64,000 nt of DNA from Clostridia bacterium (GTDB taxonomy: Bacteria; Bacillota; Clostridia; Oscillospirales; Acutalibacteraceae). Each line of letters opens with the position of its first letter. The first letter of the stretch is position 1. The notes below the pieces were generated by a model that was not told where the DNA came from, ran no database searches, and saw only the letters and a list, made by a program, of their open reading frames with translations. Made by a program: the position numbers and the translations under genes. The stretch spans positions 1 to 64,000 of the forward strand of contig JAFUHX010000017.1 in the NCBI GenBank assembly GCA_017474045.1. Reading direction: 5' to 3'. Shown here piece by piece: positions 51,801 to 63,800 of this stretch.

Positions 51801-54800
51801 AAGACAATGCTGACAGCGGCGTTCTCGAATTCTACGGAAACAACGGCTATGACAACGTGATTAAGCCTCTCTTCCAGGCTCTCGCAGTTGACCAGTTCGG
51901 AACAATCGTTTCAACAGACGACTACATGGCCGGAAAGGGAACCGCCCTCACTCTCACAGCTATTACTGACGGTATCTTCACAATCGTTGAAGCTATCACA
52001 GAAGCTCCTCTTGAATATATCTTCACACTTCTTCCCTCATTGTCATATTTCATCAGCTGTAACGGACCTGAAATCGTTCTCAATAACCTTCTTTCACCCG
52101 TTCTTGCTCTTCTTGACCTCGCTGATCCCGTTGTAGGAGATCTTCTTGACGAACTCCTCGGCGCAACTCTCAGTGGCGTATTCAGCGACTTCATGCCTGA
52201 AGACATTGCTTACACAGACGGTATCGACTACAAGTCACCCATCTATGTTGAAGTTGACGGAAAAGATGACAACGGAAACGATGTTAAGGTTAAGGTTCAG
52301 GCAACTGATAATGGCGAAACCATTAAGTTTAAAGACAAGACATATTACATCACAGCCGGCGACGGTGAACCCGTTAAGGATGCCTATGTTGTTAAAACAA
52401 CAACTGACGACGAAGGCAATGTAATTCCTGAATTTAAACATTATAATTCTTATGCACTCACAGACCTTCTCAAGATCTGCGGTGAAAACGGCGATAACCT
52501 CGTTAAGATTCTCAACGAGCTTGTTGGCGGTCTCATTCTCGGCAAGGATGCAACAGAAGACGAAGTTGCTGCATTCCAGCTTCTTCCCGAAACCTTCTTC
52601 GAAGATTATCCTGCTCACACAATCACAATCAACAAGGCTACCTCAACATCATCTTACTATTACTGGTATAGAGACAGCGAAGGCAAGCTTGTTAAGGTTG
52701 CTGATAATTATTATGAACCCTCAATGGGCGAAATCGAGAAAGCACGCTATGTTGTTGACTGGTTCAAGGTTGACATTGCTGATTCAGCTGTATATCTCCT
52801 TGACAATGTTCTTTCTGAGTCACTCCTCAACGAAATTGCAAAGCTTGCAAAGGTTGACGTAAACGACGAAAGCAACATCCTCGGCGTAATTCTTAAGAAC
52901 CTCATTGACGGTAAGTTCAACGGTCTCGTTGTTGCAGACATTATCACTGCTCTCTTCGAGAACTACACAATCACTTATAACGATCTCTACGGCGAATATA
53001 TCACTCCTGACCACAGCCATCTCGATGTTCTCGACGATGCAGATCAGATTAAGGCTGATAAAGTTCCCGCACAGCTCGACAACATTATTGAGAATGCACT
53101 TCCCGTTCTTGCTCCCATCCTTTCAGATCTTCTTGCTCCGAAGGACGGAGAAGAACCCACAATTCTCAACGACATCTTCGATAACTACTCAACAATCGCA
53201 GCTGACGAAAATGTCAACGACCTTTATGAAGTAGTTAACTATCTCCTCGACGACATGGTATGGTCTGACGAGCTTGTCAACACTCTTGCCGGTCTCATCA
53301 TCAACCTCGTTGGTGACGGCGGAATTGTTGGAACAATCGTTGACTACATCGGTCTGACAGGAATCAAGCTTGATCCTCAGAGCTACATTGCAACAATCGA
53401 AAAGGCTTATGCAAATAAGGCTGAAGTTGCAACAGCTGTGGCAACTCTCAAAGCAATTATCGGCAACGCTGAAACATGGGCAGACGTTGTTAAGAGCGAC
53501 GCTACTCCGCTTTACGCCTACGAATATGTTGTTGGCGTAGATGCTGAAGGAAAAGACCAGACTGTTCGCGTTCACTTCGCAGACAGCACTCTTGACGGAG
53601 CTAAACACGTTCCCACCAGCGGCGAATATAAGGGCAACACCTATACCCTCAAGGCAGTTCTTGACGCAGATAAGAACCATGTTGTTAAGCTTGACCTCAA
53701 CAAGAAGGTTGAAGTTCTTGACGAAAAAGGCCAGGGTACAGGCGAATTCGAAACCAAGGCAGAAGCAGACTGGGGCATCAACGCTGCAACAGACAAGAAG
53801 GCTGCATTCATCAGCGCAATCGCTGTAATTCTTGAGCCTCTCTTCCCTGTTCTCCAGCTCGTTCTCCAGGGCAAGACCCTTACACTCGTTGGTCACGATA
53901 AGACCGCTTATGAACCCGTTAACACCTATGAATATGACGCTGACGGCGTTAAGACAACAATTATTGACGATAGCAGAACCGGCGAAGAAATCGGTAACGG
54001 CTACGTTGAACTCATGGGCGTAAACGGCTATGAAGAGCTTCTTGTTCCCATTCTTGATTCAATCGGCGGACTTGCAGCCTTCGGTGCATACGATGCAACA
54101 AATAATCCTGACGGCATTATGACTGCAGCAGAGTTCTGCTCAATCAACAATGCATACGATATGCTCGACTACATTGTTAACGTAATCTTCGGATTTGTTA
54201 ACAGCCTCACAGCAGATCCCGTTGTTTATCTTGCAACATACCTTCCCTCACTTCTCTACTTCCTTGGAAGCGACGGCGTTTACAACGCAGTTCACTCAGT
54301 TCTTCAGCTCGTTAACGGACTTATTGCAGTTGTTGAACCTCTCATCGGCTCAAACGGCATTAAGCTTTCAGACACAATTTCACTTCCGCTTGACCTCAAG
54401 ATGCTCAAGCTTGAAGACACAGTTGTTATTGAAAACGTTAAGCAAGAAGACGGAACAACTAAGGCTGAAAAGAAGGTAACTGAAGGCCTTTGCACAATGA
54501 TCAACAAACTTCTTCCTGCATCAATGGCTAACTTCAAGCTCTCTAAGGGCATGATTCTCAAGCTTGCAGGATACCTCGGCGACTATAAGGTTATCTCTAC
54601 TGTAAGATCCACCGCTTCTTCTGCTCTCATCAAGATTGATGAAGACGGCAACATGGTTTATGTTGATAAGGACGGTAACGCTATAACAGACGCTAACCCC
54701 GCCGAAACCAATAAGATCACAACAATCGTTGGCGATACTCAATATACCCTCACAGGTCTTCTTCAGTTTGCTCTTGCAGATGGCCTCGTAGGTAACCTTG

Positions 54801-57800
54801 TTGATACCACAACTATGACCGGTATCCTCAAGTCAATCATCGACAACGTAATGAGCGAAGATGCAACAGAAAACGTTTCTGCTGTTCTCATCAAGCTCCT
54901 CAACAAATATGTTGTAACCTATCAGGCAATTGAAGATCCTGCAGAAGAACTCGTTAAGGTTATCACTGACTACACTAAGTATGGCGTTGAAAAGACTGAA
55001 GTTCAGATTGCTCTTGCAAATCTCCAGGCTCTCATTCCTGAAGTCCTTAACCTTCTCGACCTTGGCAGCCTTGAAACCCTCGTTGCTGATAACCTTTACA
55101 CCGATAAGGTTGTTAACGGACTTATCGCAATGCTCGTTGGTCTCCTTGGCGGCATGGACGAAAAGACATGGAACACAATTGTTGACATTCTCGGTTATGT
55201 CAAAGACATTGTTGGTCTTGATATTAACCTCACACCCGCATACTACGCTCAGAACTCTGTTCTCAAAGACTTCATCAACGCTGTTGAACCCAGAATGGTT
55301 GATAAGATCGGCGAAGACGGCAAGGTAGTAGTTGACGCAAACGGCAAGCCCGTTCAGGAAGCTGCAGAGCTCACATGGGCTGATGTTGCTGCTCACTACA
55401 CCAAGTATGAATACAGATATAAGGTTGCAGACGCTAAGGAAGCAACTGCTACAGAAGAAGCTCAGGACGCTAAGTATGTAACAGTTTGGTTCGCTGACGC
55501 TAACCTCGACGGTGCTGATCATACTCCCACAAGCGGCGACTATGCAGGCAAGACCTATAAGCTTGAAAAGGTTGAAACCACAAGCTATGAATATGAATAC
55601 ACAGTAAAAGCTACTGAAGAAGGAAAAGAAGACGAAGTTAAGACTGTTTGGTCAAGCAATACTGACTTCAAGGAAGTTAAAGATGGCGACATCACCTATT
55701 CACTTGAAGCCGGAACACTCACCAAGACAGGCGAAACTGAAATCACTCACAACACTAAGGTTGAATCAGACTTCGTATGGGGTCTTGCAGATGAAAAGAC
55801 TCTCAACGATAAGGCTGACAGACTTATTGAAATCGTAACTAACCTTCTTAAGCCTCTTGATTGCGTTCTTGAACTCCTTCTTGCCGGCGGAACCTATGAT
55901 TTCGCAACAACAGGCAAATATGGTGATTCACTCAGCGCATTCGAAGAAATCAACATCATGGGCGGTAGCGGATATAACTACGCTATTATCCCGCTTCTTG
56001 AAGCTCTCAGCATTCCTGCTGACAGCATTAAGACTCAGGCTGAATATGAAGCAACAATCGCAACCAAGGGAACACTCGGTTACATCTTAGAAACAATTCT
56101 CTACACTGTAAACGACAACCTTGACACACCGCTTGACTTCGTTCTCGGTCTCTTTGCAAATCTCGCATACGCTATCTCTAAGGACGGCGCAACAACCCTC
56201 GTTTCTAACCTTATTGCTCCTCTCAGCGAAGTAGTTAAGGCTATCGAAGGTGTTCTTCCCGTAGCTATTAAGGTTGACCTTATGCAACTTGTTGACGGCG
56301 GAACAGTTGCTGAAATCCTTCTTGGCAGTGACGTTGCTCTTAAGGGCGCAGAAGTTGGTCTTTCACTTGACCTTGACTGCGATACTCTTGAAACTCTCGT
56401 TGCTAAGCTCCTTGCTAAGTTCGTTGCAGGCTTCGACATTGTAATCGACTTCAGCGACATCGCAGCTAAGGCAGCTCTGGCTGACGAAATGGATGAAATT
56501 ATCTATAGCGATTCTAAGGTTGATCCTAAGTGGGATATCTGTATCGGAACTCCCGGAAGAAACATCTCCGGCGACACATCCGCTTCAATCATCACACTTC
56601 TTTCAATGGTAATCACACCTGAAAACATTGAAGCTCTTCTTGATATGCTCAAGGTTGACCTTTCAACTCTTGATGCAGAGCTCAAGAACATCATTGACAA
56701 AGCTATTGATAATCCCGACGCTCTCATCGGCGCAGTAATTAAGCTTCTTGCTTCTAACTACAGCCTTGAAACTCTTGCAATGGTATTCTACTTCCTCGGC
56801 GAAGCTGAATATGATTACAGCAACATCAAGGGCGGACTTCTCAATGGCGGACACAGCGCAGTTAACAGCGCAATTGCTAAGTTTGACAAGATGGTCAATA
56901 ACCTCATTCCGAAGCTTCTTAAGCTTCTCGGTAATGACCTTGATAAGCCCGTTGAAATCATTGCTGACATCTATAACGGTCTCGGCACTAAGGCTTCAAC
57001 AGCAACAATCAAAGACGTTGTTGACTATCTCCTCACAGACCTTGCATTCAACGATAAGATGATGAACACAATTCTCGCTCTCATCGTTGACCTCCTCGGA
57101 GGAATTGACGCTAAGACCTTCACAACAATTACTGATATTGTTAAGGAAGTTCTTGGAATCGACCTTTCACCTGCAGGCGTAGCAGCAATTTCTGAAGCTA
57201 ACGGCGGTAAGATTGCTGACTTCATCGCAAGCCACGTTGCAGAAGGCAAGACAATTGCTGATCTGACATGGGCTGAAATTGCCGACGCTCACCAGTACTA
57301 TGAATACAGATATTGTGTTCAGGAAGCTAAGGATGCAGTCGGAACCGAAGGCGAAGAAGGCTACCAGGCAGCTGTTGAGGCTAAATATGTAACTGTTCAC
57401 TTCGAATCAGCTGATCTCGACGGTGCAGACCATACTCCCACCAGCGGCGACTACGCAGGCAAGACCTATAAACTTGAAGCAGTTAAGACAGATAAGGGCG
57501 AAAGAAAGACAAAGGCAGTTCTCACAGAAACATGGAACGTATCTGATAAGGATAGCTTCCTCAACATCTTCTATGAAATCACTGCAGTTGTTGAGCCTCT
57601 CCTTGCCTTCCTCTTCAAGGGCGAAAACATCAATATCCTTATTGATGACCTCCACCTTGTAGGAAACAACGGTTACGAAAACGCAATCGTTCCTCTTGCA
57701 AAGGCATTGAACATTGAAATCGAAGAAGATGCTGACAAGTTCAGCAACGCTAACGATATGCTTAAGGAAGTTGTTGACGGAATCTTCGGTCTTGTTGAAG

Positions 57801-60800
57801 ACATTGAAAAGAAACCGATCTCAACAGTTCTTGAGCTCCTCGGCAGCGCATCTTACTTCATTGCTAACAACGGTGTTGAAATCGTTCTCAAGAACCTCAT
57901 CAGCCCCGTAACAGGACTCCTCAAGATCTTCGATCAGGTTATCACCATGGACGACATCAACGCTCTCCTTAAGAAATACATTAAGATGAGCCTTGACGAA
58001 ATCACAGGTATTGCCGGCGAAGACGGAAGCAAGCTCGTTTCAATGATTAACGGACTTCTTCCCAAGGTTGAACTTGTTGGCGAAGACGGCGCAATCACTG
58101 TTGCTGAACCTCTTCCCGCTAAGTTCTTCGAAATCATGAGCACCTATGCTATCAACTACGACAGCATGACAAATGCTCAGAAGATTCCTGAAAACATCAG
58201 AAATGATGCTGTTAAGGTAACAGACTTCTCAGTAGATAAGGCAGACGTTCTTATGTATCTGCTTTCAACCGTATGCTCTGATGACTTCCTTGCATTTATT
58301 GCTAAGCTTGCAAAGGCTGAAGAAGGAACCATGCTCGGCGACGTTATCTACGGTCTCAGCGGAGACGAAGACCTTGTAATCAACATTATCTCAATGCTTC
58401 TCAACGAATATACTCTCGTTTATAACAAGTATGCTCAGGTAGATATCAAGAAAGAAAACGTTGATCCTAAGGCTCCTCTCACAGACGACAACCTCACTGC
58501 TGCTCTCGCAGCTATCGACGGTCTCGTTCCCACTCTTATCGGTCTTCTTGTTAAGGACGCTGACTCACTCAAGAGCCTTGTTGAAGGCCTTGTAGCAGGC
58601 GCAGACCTTGGCAACCTTCTCATGAACCTTCTTGTTCCTCTTCTTGCAGGTCTCAACATTGATGATATTCTCGGCTACGTGAAGGAATTCACCAACCTTG
58701 ACATCAAGCTTGATCCTTCAGCATGGACAGCAGACAGCTCAACTGTAGTTGCTAAGTTCATCAATGAAGCAGCTGACCTTGATGAAAACGGCGCAATCTC
58801 ATGGGCAGAGGTTGAAGAAAACTATAAGCAGTATGTATATACCTACACCAAGGACGGTAAGGATGTAACCTTCTATTCAACAAGCGCAAACGAAAAGACA
58901 TACTCAGAAACAACAACAGTTGACGGTAAAGAAACCACAGTTAAGTATGATCTTTCTAAGGTTTATGAATATGAATACACCTACACCGCAGAAGAAGAAG
59001 GCAAGCAAGTTGAAAAGACAGTTGTTCTCGACAAGAATGACTACGCAACAACTAAGATCGACGGCAAAGACGTTGCTGTAACATACTCTAAGGCTCTTCA
59101 TAAGCAAGAAATGCACAGCAACTTCGATTGGAACATCGATACCTTTGATGCACTCAAAGACTTTGCAGTTGAACTTCTCAAGCCTCTTGATGTAGTATTT
59201 GAACTTCTTCTCTCAGGCGGAGAAATCATTGCTGCTCCCGACAACAAGCCCGAAGAAGAACCCTATCCCGCTCAGATTACAATCCGCGGCGGTGAAGGCT
59301 ATAACTTCGCAATTGTTCCTCTCCTTGAGGCTCTCGGTGCAACAGATCTTCTCAGCCAGGCTGAATATGAAGCTAAGGCAGAAGCCGACGGTTCACATCT
59401 TGAATACGTTCTCGATGTTCTCTTCACAGAAGTTGAAGAAATCCTCGATACTCCTGTATCACAGCTTCTCTCAAGACTTGCTAACCTGTTCTACTTCGTT
59501 GGCAACAACGGAATCAACACTCTTGCAGAGAACCTTCTTGCTCCTGTAAACACCCTCATCGATGAAATCGATCCCGTCTTCCCGCTTGCTATCACAATCG
59601 ATATCAGCAAGGTTGGCGTTGAAGGTGCTTCAGTTCTCGCAACATATCTCGGCAAGGCTCATGACGGCGTTCCCGCAGGAATCACCGTAAATGTTGAAGC
59701 AACAGCTCTTGCAAATCTCATTAACGATCTCCTCGGCGGTATCGAAATTAACGGTCAGAAGCTCGGTCTCTCACTTGATCTCAACTGGACTCAGATTGCT
59801 GCTAAGATGGCTAAGACTGAAGACGAAGCAGACAAGAATACAACCGGCGCTGAAGTTAAGAAGATCGCTTCTGCAATGGACTACAATGCTTATGAAAACG
59901 TTGAAGGAACAACAGCTATCCCCGACGGTAAGTATTACAACATTGAAGGCGACGTAGTTGATACCTTCGTAACACTTCTTCAGGTACTCCTTACAGCTGA
60001 CAACACAGAAGCTATCAAGAACCTCGTTCTCGGACTTCTTGAAGACGGCGAAGTTAAGGATATCCTCAGCAACATTCTCTCAGATCCCGACGCTATTGAA
60101 GAGCTTATCGGTGTAGTAGTTCTCCTTCTCACCGGCGAAAGCGCACTCACAGATTATCCCTTCGCATTCGCATATAAGTTCCTCGGCGAGCTCGACTTCA
60201 CCTACAGACCTGACGAAATTGCAAATGCAATCAGCAAGTTCGACAAGATTCTCGACAGAGAAGCTGTAACAATCATCAAGCTCATCGGAACACCTGACGA
60301 AAATGTTCCTGCTGAAAAATATAGCTTCATCAACAAGATGGCTGTTGCCCTTGATGATGACGATAAGCTTGCAGACATCGTTGCATGGCTCCTCGGCGAA
60401 TTCGCATTCACCGCTTCCAACTTCGATAGTCTCATGGCAATGCTCAATAACATTCTTGCAGACAACATCACAGCTGATCTTGCAGGAATAATCAAGACAA
60501 TTCTTCCCATCGACCTTATGCCTTATGAATTTGCTAAGGCAACAGGTAACGCTGACCTTATCAAGTATGTTGCAAGAGCCTACACAGACGAAGCAACAGA
60601 AGCTCAGAAACAGGCAGTAACATGGAAAGACGTTAGAAATGCTAACGCTTATGAGGTTAAGAACGCAGACAACGAAACCGAATGGAGCTACATCAGAAGC
60701 TGGAAGATCTCCGGTAAAGATGCCTTCGTAAATACTCTTCTTGACCTTCTCAAGCCTCTCAACCCGATTCTCAACTTCATTCTCACCGGTGATGACCTTG

Positions 60801-63800
60801 CCTTTGAAATTGAAGGTGTTAAGGTTTGGGGTGCAGACGGCTATGCTAACGCAATCGTACCTCTCCTCAATGCTCTCGGAGCAAAACAGCTCGGCATTGA
60901 TGTTCCCGAAACAGCAGTTGATTCAACTGACGCAATCGGCAGACTTGTTAACGTTCTTCTCGGCGCAGACTACGAAGTAGCAGCAGGCGACGAAGTTCAG
61001 ACACAGCACGCTAAGGGCGTTGTTGACGCAATCTGTGAAGCACCTCTTACCGCAATTCTCACAATTGTTGGTAACCTCAGCTACTTCCTTGCAAACGACA
61101 ACCTTGCTCCTCTCATCAAGAACCTTGTAGCTCCCGTTCTCGGAATTGTTGAGCTTGCAGAGTCACTCATTTCAATGGATGAACTCGACGGCCTCATCGA
61201 AGGTCTTGCAAAGATCACTCTTCCCGGCGGCAAGCCTCTCAACATCACCAATATTATCAATATTGCCGGTGAAGGCGGCTCAGGTCTCGTTGCTCTCATC
61301 AACGATCTCCTCGGCGGAATCAAGGCTTACGAAAAGATTGACGGCAAGCTTGTTGAATACACCAAGGCTCAGGTTGACGCTGATACTTCAGGCGCAACAT
61401 ACGCTGAAGTTGAAGTTGTTGTCAAAGACGCTGATGGTAACACCGTAATTGGTGAAGACGGTAAGGCTGAGACCAGAACGATCTATTGTAAGGTTCTTCA
61501 GGTAATCAACCTTCTTCCCGACGACTTCTTCGTTGACTTCGCTAAGTATGTTGTTGAAGACAGCACTCTTGACGGCGTTGCAGTAACAAGAGTCGGCAAC
61601 GAAGTTGATAACTGGTCAATCAATCCTGCTGATGCACTCATGTATGTTCTTTCAATGGTTCTCGACTATGACTTCTTCGAAACAATTCTCAAGAAGGTTG
61701 GTCTTGATCTCAGCGAAGGCATCGGTGCAACAGTTCTCACAATGGCAGACAAGGAAAACGAACTTGTTGACGTTCTTGTAATGCTTCTCAACGATTACAG
61801 CGTTGTATATTCAAAGGTTGAGCAGGCTCCTCTCGACACAGCAACAGCACCTTACTCATCATTCGGTACTGACGCTCAGGGCGAAAACATTCTCGACAAC
61901 GAAAATACAACTAACGCAATCGCAGCTCTCGATCCTCTTATTAACACAATTATCGGAATGGTAGCTGGCGGTAAGACTCTCGGCGGTCTTGTTGACGGTC
62001 TTGTAGCAGACGCTGACCTCGGCAACCTTCTCATGAACCTTCTCGTTCCTGTTCTTGCAGGTCTTGACATTGACGCAATTCTCGAATATGTCAACGAGCT
62101 TACAAATCTCGGCCTTTCAACTCTCAGTCCTGCTCTTTGGGCAGAGAATGAAGATGTAGCCTTCGGCTCAGAACTTAAGAACTTCCTTGATGAAGTTCCC
62201 ACCAAGAAAGACAAAGACGGTAAAGATCTTGCTCTCACTTGGGCTGACGTTGAAGAATACTACAGCTACTACGTATATGAATACGAAGTTAAGAATGATA
62301 AGGGCGAAGTAACAGGCAAGAAGAACTATTACTCAAAGAGTGCTGATCTCACTAAGGCAGATGTTGATAATGACGCAACAACAGCCGATGTAGCAGTTTC
62401 TAAGGTAATGGTTGACGAATTGGATAAGGATAACAAGGCAACCGGCAAGAAGATTCACTCTTACGGTATGCACAGCCAGTTCGATTGGAAGATCGAAGAT
62501 CTCAACGATCTCGTTCCCTTCGTATGCGACCTTCTCCAGCCTCTCGACGTTGTATTCCAGATTCTTCTTTCAGGCAAGCCTATCGTAGCTCTTGAAGACA
62601 CTTCAGGCGAGCGTGCTGACATCAGAATCATGGGCGGCGTTGGCTACAACTACGCAATCATCCCGCTTCTTGAGGCCTTCGGTGCAACCGATCTCTTAAC
62701 TCAGGAAGAATATGATGAACAGGTAGCTGTTGACGGCTCATCACTCAAGTATGTTCTTGAAAAGCTTATTGAAGAAGTTGACGAAATTCTCGCAACACCG
62801 CTTAACGAGCTTCTCTCAAGACTTGCTAACCTCTTCTACTTCATTGGTAGCGACGGAATCAACACTATTGCTGATAACCTTCTCGCTCCTCTCAATACTC
62901 TTATCGAAGAAGTTGACGATCTCTTCCCGCTTGCAATCAGAATTGACGTTGCAGCTGAAGAAATCCTTGGCCTCTACCTCGGTAAAGTGCATGAAGGCGT
63001 TCCCGCCGGTATCACTGTAAACGTTGCAGGCGACGACCTTGCAGAACTTATCAACAGCCTCATTGGTAACCTTACAATCGGTGAAACCACAATCAACCTC
63101 AGCCTTGATCTTGATTGGGTAGAACTCGCTTCTAAGATGGCTAAGAGAGACGCTGACAATAAGATTCTCACAACCGGAACCAAGCAGGTTTATAACATCG
63201 GAACAGTTAAGAACGCTTCAACACCTGACCTCGTAAACATCACAGGTGACGCAGCTAACGCAATCGTAACCCTTCTTGATACAGTTCTCACTAAGGATAA
63301 CTGTGAAAACATCTATAACCTCGTAATCGGAATTCTTCCTGCAGATCTTGATGCAAATCTCAAGGGTCTCATCGAAGATGTTCTCGGAAGCGAGCAGTCA
63401 ATCAAGGGTCTTGTTGCAGCCGTTGTTCTCATCCTCACAGGTGAATACGAAGTAACAACACTTGACTATGTATTCAAGTTCCTCGGTGCTCTTGACTTCG
63501 CTAAGGCTGAAGACGCTGCAACAGCAATTGAAAGCCTTGACAAAGTTGTTATTAAAGCCGTTCCCGTAATCATTGAAATGCTTGCTAAGGATAAGACCGA
63601 TAAGGACGACTTCCTCTACAAGCTCTATAACGGAACCGGAAAGAATGCTACTCTTGAAAATGTTGTTGATTATCTCCTCGGTGACTTCTTGTTCACTGAC
63701 GACATGATGGCAACAATCACCGGCGCTCTTCTCGGAATTCTCAAGAACCTTGGCGCAGATCTCACTAAGACTCTCAAAGATATCCTCGGTGTTGACCTTG

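Noticed and set aside
53189..55522. Long minus-strand frames rich in Cys, Asn and Val opposite the second giant gene
   Set aside because: They are antisense shadows of a strongly biased coding frame, have no ribosome sites, and the + frame continues open through them with signal peptide and repeats.
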